A stretch of 64,000 bases of DNA from Erythrocercus mccallii (GCA_013397435.1 VZRG01000855.1:124001-188000); one strand, 5' to 3'; shown: positions 25,701 through 39,500, counted from the stretch's first letter. Made by a program: numbers and translations. Notes: generated by a model not told the origin, from the letters alone.

Positions 25701-28700
25701 TGGACTACTTAGCATGAGAATCATTTAACCAGTAAAAGGTGTAATACTAATTAAAGAGAAATGAGTAACTTGTAGCCAGTGAGCTGTGAGCTCTTTATGT
25801 GCTGAAATATATAAACTGTGTAAAGTTTTGATGATCAGGGAGCCAGCCTTTGTGGGTTGCCACCTACTCATACTTTGCACAGACTAGAATAAAAAAATGG
25901 AGATCCCATGTCTCATTGTGTAGATTGGCACTGCGCACCAGGCATTTGGGACAACAGAAGTGGCAGCAATAATTTACTGAAGTGCATTAAGAGATCTTTA
26001 GGTACAACATTAGACTTGAGATGCAGTGGTGTTTCACAATGGCTGGTTAAAATCTGCATTAGTGGTGTACCATAGTGATATTTTTTTTTACATGAAACAT
26101 TTACTGTACTGTTAAGAGTTTGTCTCTGTGAACTCATCCACTTTTAATGACCCTTTTCTTCTCTTGTTCACATTTACTCCTTGTCCCATACTTTCCTGGG
26201 AAATTGCTTTGATGTGTTAGTTTCCTGTGGAAAAAAGACCATTATAAATGCTGTGAGTAATGCTTTTTATCTATTGTCATATTGAAAGCAAGGGTGAGGG
26301 TCCCTTCAGTATCTTGTATGGTCTGCCATGTAATATGTCATGAACATAGACTGCTCCATTTTCTCTAATGCTGCACTGTTTTTAAAATGATGGTCTCCCT
26401 GGGTGCCAATCTTGAAGATTCCCCATTGTTACTGTAGAAGTAATAACTGGGCATTCTTCAGGAAGGTTAATTTGTTTGAGGGTTTCTTTCTTTCCATTCT
26501 TTACAGAAGTGGTACATTGTTGATGGTTTGCCTTGAACCACTACTTTGCCCTGTTTATTTTTTTCTTCCCTGGCTGGTATTAGAAAAGTAATGAGGAGGC
26601 CAGCTGAGAAAAGCAATGTTTTTTCCTTCTGTAGGACTTGCCGCTTAAGAAGAAAATGTTATTGACCAATTAAAACTTTGTCTAACAGCATTTTTTTTTC
26701 TTGCTGCAAATAGGAAGTCAGTATGAAATCAGATTTTCTAAACCATAGGAGTGAGTTCTCAAAGGCTTCTCACTTGTTCTTAGAGGACTGTTTTTGGAGG
26801 TAGGGCAGAATATGCCTAGACTGTCTTAGGTAGGACGGAACATATGTATTAACTCTTTGGTTTGCCTTTCTGTTTTTTAGTAAAAAATTTTGGATGATTA
26901 GTTTTCTATTAGTCTTTCTATATTTTCATAGTGCAGAACTATTAGATGTTTAATGCTGTGGTTTCAAGAGAAGTAGGTTAATGTGGGCATGTAAGTCTGG
27001 AGTTAAGTATGAGCTATGAATTGGCTGTTTCAGAAAGATTCATTGAACCCATATATATCAAAAGTAGTTATTAATTAAAGACAGGAGGAAGCTTGAAATG
27101 AAACTGGACATGAAGAATTTTAATGTGACTTGGTGATACTGTCTCGTTTTTGGTTCTGTGCGCAAAATAGTAAGGACCTTTCAAGGGCTGGATCCCTCAG
27201 GTGAAATAAATGAATTTTTTAGTAGGGCTACAGAGTAGTTGCTGATGGGAGTGTAAAAAAAAAAAAAGTAAAAATGTTTAAAGGCTTTCTGCTTTAAGGT
27301 CACAACTGGCACTTGCACAGATGTTTACTGTCACGTTTGGGGAGCTGTTCTTCCCTTGACAGAATTGTGTGTTTTCCTGCTGTCCCCTTCTTTACAGCTT
27401 CCTCTCATGCCATCAGCAACCTGATAAGGAAAACCTAGTATTTCTCCTTGGAAACTTGCCGTGGTTTGCTTCCTGTTTTTTTTGCTGCCCTCCCACATAT
27501 GATTCCAGGTGGATATATTTATTGCAGGGGAGCTTGTGATGGCTTCCTACAAAGTCAAAAGCACAAAATCTGGAGATGTTCCAGTGAAAAATGTGATTTT
27601 CCTAAAGCTAGACTCTGTACTACTAGCAACAATAACAATTAAAAAAAATCACTCCATCTGTCTGCTTCAAGTAAATTGTGAATAGTGCCCTCATCCTATT
27701 TACCTGTTTTCATCAGTCTTTCAAACCTGTAACTCAGAAGCAAATTGCTCTTGTAATAGTAACTGTTTATGGCTATTAGTTTGTGTTGAGCTTGATTTGA
27801 AGTACAACTTATTTCTAAGTTGCTTAAGGAAATACACTAATGAAAACCATTTCAGGGGCAAAATATAAGATGGGGCAAAAAATAAGAACTGACTCCAAAT
27901 GACTAGTAATCCCAAAATAAAAACTTATAGTCTTACCACTTTAGTAATACTGTGCAAAACTGTATCACAAAGACATTAATAGAATAGCCTTTTTATAGAC
28001 TCAGGACATATGCATTCAGGGTTTAAAAATGTACAAGAAAGTCTAACTCAGACTTTGAAGAAGATTGTTAAATGTCTTGAAACTAAACCCTAAGGCACTT
28101 GGGAGGCACTAAGGCAGAATCAATATGGGAAGATTATGCCGAAATGAAAAAAGGATTTCAGCCTTAATCAGGCTAAGTTGATGGTGAATGTCATCTTTTA
28201 TGTGGCAAGTGTTAACTTGCAGCTCAGGTTTTTCAGGATGTGAAAATGCAAAACATAATTGCTATATTAGAATCAGTGTCAAAGTGCCCAGAAGCATCTG
28301 TTCTTGTAGTGGGGAACGAAGAGTGCTTCTCTAAGTTCAGTGGCCCTATGAGATAAAGTTTTTGATACAAAATTCATGAATGGAGGCAACTTCCTCTGTA
28401 GACTGTCTTTGTTTAAAACATCTTGCTTCTTGTAGATTGTTTTATTTCAAAAAACTGAGGCTGGCAAATTAATAAACACCTCTCACTTCCTTTGAGAGTT
28501 GGAGAGTGTCCTCCAATTCCTGCAGGTGTAAGTGTACTTAAGTGTGCACGAGCACAACCTCTCTTGGTTTGGGCAGATCTTAATCCTCTCCTCCCCTCAT
28601 TTCTGGTTGCCACATGACTTTATTTAGCCATCAAGAGGAGATAGTGCGGCTACAATAGAAATTTTAAGTGCAAAATGTGAAAGAAGTCTTAAAAATAAAC

Positions 28701-29940
28701 TCAGAAATTATAATTTTCTACTTAGAGCATGCAGGATTGAAAGAAATGATAGATTTTCAAAGCCTTTAAGGCAAAAACCCCAAATCAAAATACCCATGTA
28801 TTTCATGGGATAAATCTCCTATAGTAAGTATAACTGTCAAGTTTTTTTGTATGAAGTACTTGAGACTCAAATACTAGTAGTGGGCTTGTTCCTGATTTTG
28901 TGCCTACATGTGCTTATTATGGCACATCGTATTGTATCGTGACATACCATGACATGGCATGATTTTTGTTCATGTTTCTTTTTCTTTTCCTTGCCCTTTT
29001 TTCCCCATTTTCCTTAAGTAGTAGTCTGAGCTTTGGAGCAAGCCTAGTTAAATTCAGATGCTAACACCTGTAATTTTTTTTCTCTTCCTGTGGTTTTATT
29101 TGCTTCAAGTGATTGTCAAAGAGCATTGTTATCATATTTCCTGTTCAAAGCCACAGTGAACGTATGCAGTCAAAGGATATAGAAAGTTCACCCTTCAAAG
29201 GAACTATGTAGATGCCTTTTTAAAAAGAGCAGGCTGTTCTCAAGCTGTATAGTTAATAAATAGTTTTAGTCTGACTCTCCACAGCATAATGCATATTCCT
29301 GTTTGGATTAAGGCAAATGCTTTAACCTGCTCTATATCAATAAATGTGAAAAGCTCAGAGGAAAAATTGATGTCTTAGTTTAACTTTCCTCCTTTTCTGC
29401 TCTGTGTATTTCTCACAGAAAAGCTAATACTACTTTAGTAAGAAAAATTGATGATACTGTAACAAAATGTGCTTTGCCCACTATTGATTAATGCAGTGCT
29501 TGCACTTACTGCCTTTGTGACTGGTATTTAACAATACGCAGTAGTTTTGGTTTTTGCATTAGACCAGTCACTGTGGAATAAATTTTAGAGTAAGGAAAAT
29601 TACCTTATTGGTGTTTCACTTTAAATTTTAAACAATGTATTGTTTTTTAAATATTGATTTCTTCATACTTAGAATTTCTATAAATGTTATGAAATTGATA
29701 TCAGAACTAAGGTAAAAAAGCCTTATAATTTTGTAATGTGAATCATCCACTCAGAGTAATTGTCTTGTCTTTTCAATGTGAACTCTATGGTGTCCTGCCA
29801 CTTTGAGCACCATAAACTGGGCAAAGAGCAAAACCAAAGGGTGGCAGAGCTGTTACTGTGAAGTGTGTTCTTCAGCCTCTGTTGTGCTCATCATCTGGCA
29901 AATCTGCACAGACACATGCAGCAATACTGCAAGTGATGCC
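22763..29940. other. AT-rich non-coding sequence
   Basis: A 148-codon antisense frame at 25225-25671 is the longest open frame in the window, but it is cysteine- and leucine-rich without any domain I recognise, and overlapping sense frames are also open. I treat it as chance. A short A run occurs near 27256-27267. Confidence 0.5.
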
Positions 29941-30110
29941 ACTGGCACAGGTTGCCTGAACAGTTGTGAATGCCCCATCCCTGACAGTGTTCAAGGCCAG
30001 GTTGGATGTGGCCCTGGGAAACCTGGGCTGGTATAAGGTGTTTCCATGGAAGGGAGGCTGGAACAAGATGATCTCTAAAGTCCATTTCAACGCAGACTAT
30101 TCTGTGATTC
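29941..30110 (+). mobile_element. CR1 3' end, sense
   Basis: This stretch follows the standard CR1 tail: GGCACAGGTTGCC, ATGCCCCATCCCTG, GTTCAAGGCCAGGTTGGATG, then GATGATCTCTAAAGTCC and the terminal ATTCTGTGATTC. It is clearly diverged and 5'-truncated, as most bird CR1 copies are. The stretch just before it (29803-29940) is not obviously CR1. Confidence 0.9.
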
Positions 30111-30839
30111 AAATCTTAGCCCTATGAAAAAGCAGAGAACTAGATATGAAATACTGCATATATTTTGAGACCTCATTAATTGCAGCTAGGCTTGAGGTAT
30201 AGTTCATGCTTTGCAAGAACAATTTCCCATGAGACTGGTAGTGTGCTGATACTACATATTTACCTGATTGGAAGCTGTAGGCCACAGTGAGGTTATTTTC
30301 TTTCCTTCTTTCTTTATAACCAATAATTTAGAAAAGAACAGTTGAATTTTCCTGTTTCAAATTTTCTTTAAACAAGCAACAAGCAGTGTAAGAGAAGTTC
30401 TTGTGTGTTGTCGTCAACATCACAGCACCAATACACCTTTGTGCTTTCAGCTTAATTGCTTTTTCTTTCCATGTTGGTGCCACAGGTTTATACCTGATAT
30501 TTATATTAACTTGATTCTTGTAAAAATCATTTGTTTAGCAGACTGGGAAGGCATATGAAATTCCAGAGTTCTAACAAATACTGCTAAGCATTTGTTTGCC
30601 TTTTAAGAGGTGCAGTTAATGTCAGATTTCATACTTCTCCAGACATCCTGATATGTCACCTGTGTGTTTTAATTAAAAGTCAATGGATTGAAAAAGTGCT
30701 AGTGATTGCAGAACTACCAAACTAAAGGCAAATGTAGTACTTTACAGGCTATAGAACTAAAAAATGCCTTATTGAGAATAAACACATAATCAGAGATTAT
30801 TATTTACAATCTTTAGCTTGATTTTGTCATTCAAAAGAT
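30111..30839. other. AT-rich non-coding sequence
   Basis: I see nothing specific in this stretch. Confidence 0.5.
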
Positions 30840-31180
30840 GTAGATCTTAGGCAGGGAGTCAGTTTTGCCTGTCCTGGAGGTCACAAGTCCTGCATGCAGA
30901 GAATGGCTGTGTAGAGCAAGACTTCTGCACCCTTGGGTATTCCATAACCAGGAAGAGCTTTCCAGGCTCACAGGTGCCCACACAAGCCCTTTGGGTTTGT
31001 TCCCAGGGCTTCAGCTCAGCACAGTGCTTGCAGTGAGCTGGAGGAGTGTGCCAGCTATCAGTGAACAAACACAGAGACAGATCAACAAGAGCAATCTCCC
31101 TGCCCTTCGGTGTGTGCCCTCTGTACTTGGGTGTAATGGGCTGATCAAAGTTAACCCTCCATGAGAACAAGAATTTGATA
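30840..31180. other. GC-richer block of unknown origin
   Basis: Open frames on both strands (127 codons antisense, 99 codons sense) reflect low stop density in GC-richer DNA. No domain, CR1 or LTR signature was recognised. An unclassified repeat is plausible. Confidence 0.35.
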
Positions 31181-33463
31181 TGTTGGTTCTGGTCAAAAAG
31201 AGATTGTAAGAAAGCAACAAGTATTGTAATTTTAGGAGTCACAAATCAGAATATTGGAGCGCTTGCAGAGCAAGAAAAGCCCACTACATGATACCCATTT
31301 CTTGCTCTAGCAGCTTACAATATATCAAACTTTAAAATGATAACTTTGAGTATTTGATTTCTCAGTTTCTCATAATCTGAACAGCTGACATTGGGGGTGC
31401 ATTGCTATGTTTCAGAATAACTTTACGCCTATCTTAGAAGTAAATCAACCAGGTCTTAAGGAGACACAAGCTGTGCAGACACTGGACTAGAATTGTCAAA
31501 TGTTACGTGCTTAACAGGAGTGTTTTACTTCTGATTTTATAACATACTGAATCAAATTTAAAAAATAATTGTGTAGCATGCAAATTCTGAGCCTGCAGAG
31601 AACACCAGAGTTTTTTCTGTCAAGGTTTTCTTTGTTTCTCCTGCTATTTAAAGTTAATGAAATTTCAGTCACCAGAATAATTGAGATAAGGGTGTGAAGC
31701 CACCTAATTACGGAGTGAGAACTTCCTTAGAGACTTCTGTTTTCATTCTTGGATTTCACACTACTGGTTTTTGAATCCTGAGTTTTTTTGAAGTTTTTTG
31801 CTTCATTTGTGGGATTTAGAAGCTGATCTTTAAAGCAAGAAAAATATCTTTAAAGTAGTGAAAATATGTCATGTTAGCATTGTTCTAAGACCTTTTTTTA
31901 AGTGCCTGACAAGCAAAAGTTTGTATAGAAGTATTTTTTTCAGTGGGAATTATTTGCTTGTTTAGGTTTCTTTCTTGCCCTCGAGGCATCCTGTTAAATA
32001 AAATTGCTTTGTTTTATACTGTGTTAGCAATACGATAATCTAGCAAAGCATATCCCCCCCATTCCTATTCTGATCTTTAAGAAAGGAATACCAGAAACAG
32101 GCAGATAAACCCAATTTTGACACTGTCAGTTGATTTTTCAAAGCTAGGAGGCATCAGTACTTTGGCTGGGGTTTTGCTGTTTGGATATTGTTAATGCAGC
32201 AGCACACCTTTATTTCTCAAAGAGCTTCAGTTAGCATCTTAAAAGCTAAGAAGTGCAAGAGCTTCCCAAAGGCTTTGGATATAGTATGGGAAAGGTTCTG
32301 CTTTATTCTTTTTGTGTGTGTTGTAGACAGTAGTCCTGGAAAGCCATGACTAGCCAGTCATGGCCACACAGTGCAGTGACTTGGCATGTATGAGGTAAAT
32401 GAGGGACATCTTTGCTCACGTTCTTGGCACGTAGAGAATTAATGAAGGTGGTAGCAAAGTGGAGCTGCTCTGCCACACAACATGTGTAGTTTCTTTACAT
32501 ATGTATGTACATATATATCTGTAGTTTCATGCATTGTCAAGCACTTCATACTGGGAGGAATTGCATAGTTGAAATTATAGTTGTGCAAACATCTATGTGA
32601 GTGAAGATGCAGTCATATAAAGCATTATTACGGAGTATGCCTGTAAAAACTTCAAAATACTCATTATCTCACTTTCTCTGCAAGTAAGGTTTATGATATG
32701 CAGCAAGATAAGTGAAGTCTCACAGGAATTTTTATTGCAGTTCCTACTGAAAGAAACCAGAATGGAGGTTTACCAACAAACATTATTTGAGTAAAGGAAT
32801 GGTTGGAATCTGGAGCCTCATTTGTTCCACTTGAGGAGTTTTAGAGGTTTAAGGAAACAATTTCAAGGTCTACAACTAATGCCCTATTTTGAAGTCAACT
32901 GTAAATGAAACATAGGGCAGAAGAGAGTGGAAGGAAAATACATTGTATTGACCAGGTCCAGCCATTTTGCAAATTTTCCATGTACAGAAATGTATTTCTT
33001 TCCTCAGTATTTAGGAGAGCATACCTTTGATTGACAATTGTGTAGCAGGGTTGAGGTTAAATACCGTTTAAATCTCACACTGTGAATGAACTGGGTAGCT
33101 TCTCTGTTGAGATACATGATGTGTTAACAGGCCTGATTCCCTAAGAACCATAAAGGGGAGTATGGGCAATTACCACTTCCTGAATGACATTTGAACATTA
33201 GAAACAAATTGATATGACTGCCAAAAGATTGGACACCAGTTCTTGATATCACTTCATCTAACCAAAGCTGGAGTGTAAGTCTAATACGGATTTATGGTAT
33301 ATGCCTTTTTTGGTAGTCAACGTAGGAAAAAAAACATGTTTGCTAATGTCTCTTCAGTCTGTGATTCAGGCTGTTACCAAGAGATCAGTGGTGTGGGTGG
33401 CTGGCTTGGAGCCTTAGATTCTTTTATATTCTCTCTTTTTGATTAAAGTACTTCTATTTTCAG
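31181..33463. other. AT-rich sequence leading to the CDC42SE2 exon
   Basis: No element was recognised apart from the splice acceptor at its right end (AG at 33462-33463). Confidence 0.5.
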
Positions 33464-33733
33464 GTTCACGTAACGCTAGGGACCAAAGAAGCATACGTAA
33501 TATTTCTCTGGTGCTGGAATCAACCTTCTGGAAGAAGACTCTAAAATAAATTTTTGCCTTCAAGTTCTTTGTCCTGGGACTGACTTGTCTTTGGAGAAGA
33601 GCTCAACAGAAAAGAAGATTTTCACATTGGAGCCATTAAAAATAAACCTGTTCAAAGAACTTATTACCTGCAGACAAACTTAAAAAGGTTGAGTCCTGCT
33701 TTTCATCTGAGTTCCCACTTCAGACTGTAAACA
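33464..33733 (+). other. CDC42SE2: 5'UTR part of the CDC42SE2 start-codon exon
   Basis: The proposed exon start follows an acceptor with a pyrimidine-rich lead and a branch-like tgattaaag (ctattttcag ending at 33463). The leader to the ATG is about 270 nt and contains no ATG, so it should have no upstream AUG-started reading frame, which fits a leader sequence. It contains two AATAAA hexamers (33545-33550 and 33641-33646), unusual upstream of a start codon. A second usable acceptor is ttattacctgcag ending at 33673, which would give a 60-nt leader. The exact 5' end therefore needs transcript data. Confidence 0.6.
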
Positions 33734-33787
33734 ATGAGTGAGTTTTGGTTGTGTTTCAACTGCTGTATTGCAGAACAGCCTCAGCCT
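33734..33787 (+). CDS. CDC42SE2: CDC42SE2 coding exon 1 (N-terminal membrane-anchor segment)
   Basis: The 18 codons read MSEFWLCFNCCIAEQPQP, which I recognise as the N-terminus of CDC42 small effector 2 (SPEC2). This is a small (about 84 residue) membrane-associated adaptor that binds GTP-loaded CDC42 and is linked to actin organisation and T-cell signalling. The cysteines at residues 7, 10 and 11 are the family's proposed lipid-modification and membrane-targeting residues (known for the family, not shown here). The start is well fixed: an in-frame TAA lies 6 nt upstream (33728-33730), the ATG has A at -3, and no ATG occurs in the preceding 270 nt of the exon. The exon ends after CCT and is followed at once by the donor gtaagt (33788-33793), in phase 0. 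It continues in the exon at 60028. The paralogue CDC42SE1 is the main alternative, but the sequence fits SE2 better. Confidence 0.95.
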
Positions 33788-33793
33788 GTAAGT

Positions 33794-36081
33794 ATGAATA
33801 TTGGCACTGCTTTGTTTTATATAATTAACTAAATTTTTAACATTTTTTAGTTTTCTTACGTTACTTTTTCTTTAAATTAGGGCCGTTTGGCCAAGCTTGG
33901 TGAGAATTAAGCAATTTACTGATATCCTGCATTGATGGGGATCATAAAAGTCTGTTCTAAACTGCTGTTTCTTTCTTGTCCTTGAGATCAAATCTATCCA
34001 AGGTCTTTGGAAGGAGCCTATATTTGTTGGAATTGAAAAGGAGGGGAAGGGAAAAGAGTGATGAGGATGTAAACTGTCATTCTAGAGTAAATAACGTTTT
34101 AGTGGAGATTGTAAATGTCCTCATTTCTATATGATTTATTACTTAAAAAGTCCAAAGTGAAATCCAGTCCTCCACCACCTTAATTTAAGAAAAGATTTAA
34201 TCTTTAACAGTTTGGTTAGTTTTTAGATTAAATATTAGAAGAGTGAAGGGATGCACTCATATTATAAATAATCTTTTTCTTGATGGAATTTAAAATGGCT
34301 GTTGTGTGAAAAAGTACATAGCAAACGGATGATAAAAGAAAATTTCAAAGCATATGTTAGGAATACAGAAAATACAGAAATATTCTTTGTTTTCATACAT
34401 TTTTAAAGTACCTTTAGAGTACATTTCTGAGTCCAGTGCTGTTGGAAGAAATTCTGCCTGCATGAAGGTGAAATTAACCAGGAATATGGGTAGTACTGTG
34501 AGAAAGATTGTTGTATGATGTGACATCTAGATCAAGCTAAATGAATATTTAGAAATGACAGTGGTCATACAGTAGTTTTACAGATACGTTAAAAAAACCC
34601 AGACCAGTTACTACTGGTAGTATTACAGTAGCCAAGAGCAACCTGACATTAATATACTCAGCTGCTAATATTTGGCCTTAGGGAAACCAAAGAATTGGAA
34701 AAAAGTGCCTCACATTAGGCATTGTTGCACAGAGCCTGAATGCCAGACTGATGGCATGCAAATATTAAAGTATGACCGTTAACATTTTGAACTAATGAGT
34801 GCAGCTTTATCTCAATCTTAGTCAAGCAGAGCTGTGGGAGATGAACTCAGATACCAGCATGGGGAGCTGTGGTCCTCCTCTCTTGCTTGAATACCATGCA
34901 ATCCTGTAAGATGCTAGCTATACCCATATAGAGCCAAAGTTATTTGTCTCAGTTTTTGAACGTATATTTGAATAAGATGTGACACTTCAAAATATTTTAG
35001 ATAGAAAAATGGCATAATTAGTTTGTTCTTGAGAATCTCAAGGCTCAGTCCTTACAACATCTTGACTCAAGTTCTATGATCTAAGTTACTGCCCAAGAAA
35101 TCCACGTGTTAATACAGCAGTCTGTGGGTATTGACTCATGAGGCAGGTGGAGATTGTACGTGGAACTAGGAGGAAAGGAAAGCAACCCACTATGTTTCTG
35201 CTGATATGGTGGTGTGCATTAATTGGATAATTAAAACCATCCTCTGTTTAAGATACTAATGGCATGGAGTTGAGCACTAACCTAGTTTCTGAAATGTGCC
35301 TTTCAAATGCTGTAGGAGACTTTCTTGTTACAAAGTGCCAAAATTCTTCAGGATATATCTCAGAAAAAAGAGATGCATTCCCTTCTTGGCTTGCTTGATG
35401 AAAGGCATGTAATTGTCTTTTCCCTGCAGTTACTCATCTCATTTTGCTGTGTTGTATTGTACAGCTGTTGTTCTGCCATGCTCGGTTGCACTTAGTGGAG
35501 TGTTTAATCAGAAACTTATACCTCTGAGTAAGTACAGGAATGTTTTCCGTTTCTGACAAATAGCAAAGCATGTACTATAGATCTGAGGCAAACTGTTAAA
35601 TGAGACAAGTAATAAGGAAGCAGCTTTCCCTGTCTTTGCAGGGGTTGTATGATTGCATATTTGAGAGACTTACATGCTGAAAAACATGCTAGTTTTTAGT
35701 CCCAAAATGCTGTTACATATTTCCCCGTTGTATCAATAAACTAAGTGAAACATGCAAACTTGCATGAAAGTTACATCTGTCCCCTTCTGTGCATTCAGCT
35801 TGTCAGTTGAGTCCAGTTTCTAATGAGAAATGCCTAATCTGCCCAGTCTTATCTGTGTGCCTTCTTTCATTTTAACTCCTGCATCTCAGCTTTTTCATGG
35901 CTTGCCTAACGATTTCCCAGCCATTACATGCTGAGTGGCTTTCTTCTTTGGAAGGACTGATATGGTCTTGTAGCATCACCAACAACCACCAGCCTCTTGA
36001 AATTGACCTTGAAAGCAGAAAGTTAATTTACTACTATCAATGTTTAAAATGTTCCTTCTGTTTTTAAACTTACATTTATTA
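33794..36081. other. Start of the large intron, AT-rich
   Basis: I see no transposon or exon here. Confidence 0.5.
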
Positions 36082-36560
36082 CATAATATCCTGAGTCTTG
36101 GAAATGACCCAAAATGATCATGGCCCCAGGACAGCCCCAAAATTCTCTCAGTGTGCTCAGGAGCATTGTCCAAACACTTCTTGAACTCTTTCAGGCTGGT
36201 GCTGTGACCACTTCCCTGGGAAGCCCATTCCAGTTCCCAACCACCCTCTGGTAGAAGAAACTTCTCCTACATCCAGCCCACACTTTCTCTGACACATCTT
36301 CATGTGTCCTGTCAAGTCCTGATCAACACAGCACATGATGATTGTCCACATCATCAGTTGTCTGTCCATCCTGTTCCAGGGCCTCATGCCTGTTGTGTAA
36401 GGGCACTTGGGAAGGTGACGCAGCCTGGGAGGGAACTTGCCAGTCACTGCAAGCAGTAGTGTAGCCTGCTTCCATTCTCCTCTGTGTCTCCTAGGTCCCC
36501 TCCTTCTCCTGGGCGGCATTCTCTGAAATGTTTTTTTCTCATTATCTTTGGCAGATGCTA
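36082..36560 (-). mobile_element. CR1 3' end, antisense
   Basis: Read on the minus strand, 36330 to 36082 follows the CR1 tail: AGAGGGTGGTTGGGAACTGG, TTCCCAGGGAAGTGGTCACA, GAGTTCAAGAAGTGTTTGGA, then ACTCAGGATATTATG. The stretch up to about 36560 is GC-richer, open on the minus strand for 146 codons, and probably part of the same element, but I am less sure of it. Confidence 0.85.
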
Positions 36561-39500
36561 ATATCTGAGGTACCTTTAATGTCATGGATAGTGACATAAA
36601 TGTTAACTGTCCTGGCTAGGAGGGAAATAAAGAGAAAGTCACATGTTTCTGTGGTATTTTTAGCATCCATTGAGCTAAGGAGTTTCCTTCTCTCTTGAAA
36701 CCGAGGATGCCAGAATTGTTTCTGCTTTCTGCTGGCAAAATTCTAGCATGCTATATTTGAAATCATCAAATACAGCATCTTTGTTCTTTTCAGCTAATAG
36801 TGCACTTAACATGAGAACTGTACATGCATGAGTCCTTTCAGTCAGTTTTACAGAAGAGCAATAAGAACACATTACTTCGTGAATTTCACTGCCATTACTT
36901 CTCTAAGAGCATACCCCAGAGCAGAACAGTAACAATGTTGCAGTTATATACTAGTGTTCTTTGAGGTTCCTTAAATCAAAGACATATTCAAGTATTAGCG
37001 TCCTCTTTTAGTGAAATGTGTATTGGCACAGCTTTTAGTCTTTGGTCAGTGCTAACTGCATGCACCCTGCTGCTGTGAAATAAAACAGCTGTCTTAGAAA
37101 GCAGTGTTGTAGCCTCTCTCCTAAATATTTCTTTGGTTGCTAAATATTTCACATGGTGTATCCAAAACATTAGTTCTTATGAAGGCACAGGTTGGAAGCT
37201 GGATCTCTAAACTTCTCTGAAATAGAGTGACAAAATGAAGAAAGCAGGTATTCAAAGCAACAAAACTAATTAGGGATGCAGCTGAAGAAAGCACGTTCCT
37301 TATGGTGGCTTCTTAATAGCCTGAGGTTTTTACTACAATAGAATCTGAACAAAAGCCAAGGGAGAGTGTTCTTGTATCACCCTGAGTTGGTGATTTTTTT
37401 TGATTCTTAATATATTTTACCACTATGAAGACTTCAGACAACTAGTTGCTTTCATATCTGTTTTTGTGATACAGAAGAGGAGATACTAATCTATTAATAA
37501 CTATGTTCAGATTTTCTTGGTGGTTTAAGTAGCCTGAATTCAGTTGCTTATGATCTGACCTTTGTTTTGGGAAAAGTAGCACTTTCTGTGATTGCACCAG
37601 TTTTCTTACACCTCCCACTGATATCCTTTTTAGGTTCTGTAAGCTGATCCTGGTCTATCCATTTTTAACTTGCAAGGTTAATTTTTGGTCAGAGAAGCCT
37701 TTGGTCATGATCTGGTGCCCTCCCACCTGATTTGGGCCAAACCTCAGTACAATGGAGCTTTTCAGTTTGCTTTGACCTTGCAGTAAAATTACTGCTCTGC
37801 TACAAAAAAATAAATTATGCTCTCTTACTTCTGGCTTCAGGCTTCCTTCCCTAGTTAATTTGTTGATGTTTTGTTGCTTGTGTCTTGTTTAGATGATTGC
37901 CATATTGTGTTTTGTCAAGGGGCTATTAGAGTTTTTTTGCACGCTATACCATAAATGTTTAAAGTGGTTTGGAAAGTGGTTTGTTTAGTGTCTCTTGATG
38001 TATGAAAGAGGATGGACAGGTTGGTATTTAGAGTGGGTGGGCCAGTCTTCAAAGAGAGGCAGGAAAAACCCTGCACCTGCTGCTGTGTAACTGGATGCTG
38101 GATGCTTCTGAAGATGTAAATGATCTTAACCCTGGTTACCTATGGAAATTATCCACAGATGGATATTGTCAGCCCTAGCTAGAAGGAGTCATAGGTACAG
38201 CTAAGGTTACATCTAAAACTGCAATTTGTGCAACTCTGAAAAAGAAGAATTAAACATTCATTGTGCCTTAGAACTGCAAAATAGATCACCCCCCCAACAG
38301 GCACACATACCGCCTTGCTTCTTGAAGAGGTACTGGTTCAGGCTCCATGTTCAGTACAACAGTTCTGTGCAAGTGCAGCTCCCAGCTTAAAACATCTAAA
38401 ACTCAGGCTCTCCTTTTCATTAAATATAATCAGTCTACCACATTCAGTAAAGCCTATGAAAGACTCATGTAAAAGATGACAACCTCAGAGAGCCCTCAGA
38501 CTTCAGAGTTACCCTATTGAGTTACATTTTGAGCTGCCAGTTTAGATGCTTGAAATTTTTTCTTTTTCCTATTCAGTGCTGTTGTTAGAAGCAGCTTGAG
38601 GTAACACCTTATCAAAGGGGGCAGAATCAAATAAGCAGCAAAATGCTTGGCTTTTATGTATAAAACCTGATCTACTTGTATGGCTTTCAGCCTGATAGAG
38701 CTGCTCTAGGTTTTTCTTTTACCTTTAAATTAGCTGCCACACATCTTAAAATATTTCTTGTGTTCAAGTATTAAAGTGTTTACAAAGAAAACAAAGGAAG
38801 CATTTTCTGTTTATGTATAAATACCTGAATGAAAATTACCTGAATATTTTATGTTCTTTTATTATGACTGTGAAATTTTTAGCCTTTCATTAGTTGCATT
38901 GATGCTATTTACTTAACGTAATACTAGTACATGGAAATACATGAAAAACAGCTCTTTGAAAGAGGTTGGAAACAAGAATTACACCAGCTTTCTATGGATG
39001 AGAGTGTGTCTTGTCATTATCAACATACTTGAAGAAGGACATAATATGCTTTTAATATCTGCAGGCTCTACAGAGCTCAGGTTTTCCACTTAAACATGGG
39101 CAGGAAGTAGATTGTGCTATTTGTTGATCTGGACAGCAGTGCTAGAGCCTTGAATCTTGTTTCTCTTAAATCTCCAAATTTTGCAGAGAAAAGACATTTT
39201 CAAGAGCAAAACCCTGGTATGAGTCACTGACAAAGGGAGCTTCCACGAGAACTAGTTGATGCTGCCTAGCAAAAGTTGATAGTTTTGCAAACACCCATGA
39301 AGACTGCTGAAGCATTTCCAATGCAATTTTTTCTAATTTTTCTGTAATTTTTGTAATGGAACTTGAAGTTATAAAGTCCTGGTATTTTTGGTGTACCTTA
39401 GTTCTAATGTTTGTCAGTTCAGCTGTTTTATCTTATTCTGCTTTTCATGTCAGAGCAGGAGAGATGGGGAAGCATGAAGATTTAGGGGCATTTCTGTTTG

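Larger units (their letters stand above)
1..33463 (+). other. Upstream region, probably first intron of CDC42SE2
   Basis: The exon at 33464 has an acceptor, so an upstream non-coding exon must exist. No CpG-island-like promoter is visible in these 33 kb, so the promoter is probably left of the window, making this region intron 1. This is inference: part of it could be intergenic if a low-GC alternative promoter exists. Exons of LYRM7, which neighbours CDC42SE2 in human, were looked for from memory of the protein and not found. The repeats and motif clusters inside are listed individually. Confidence 0.6.
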
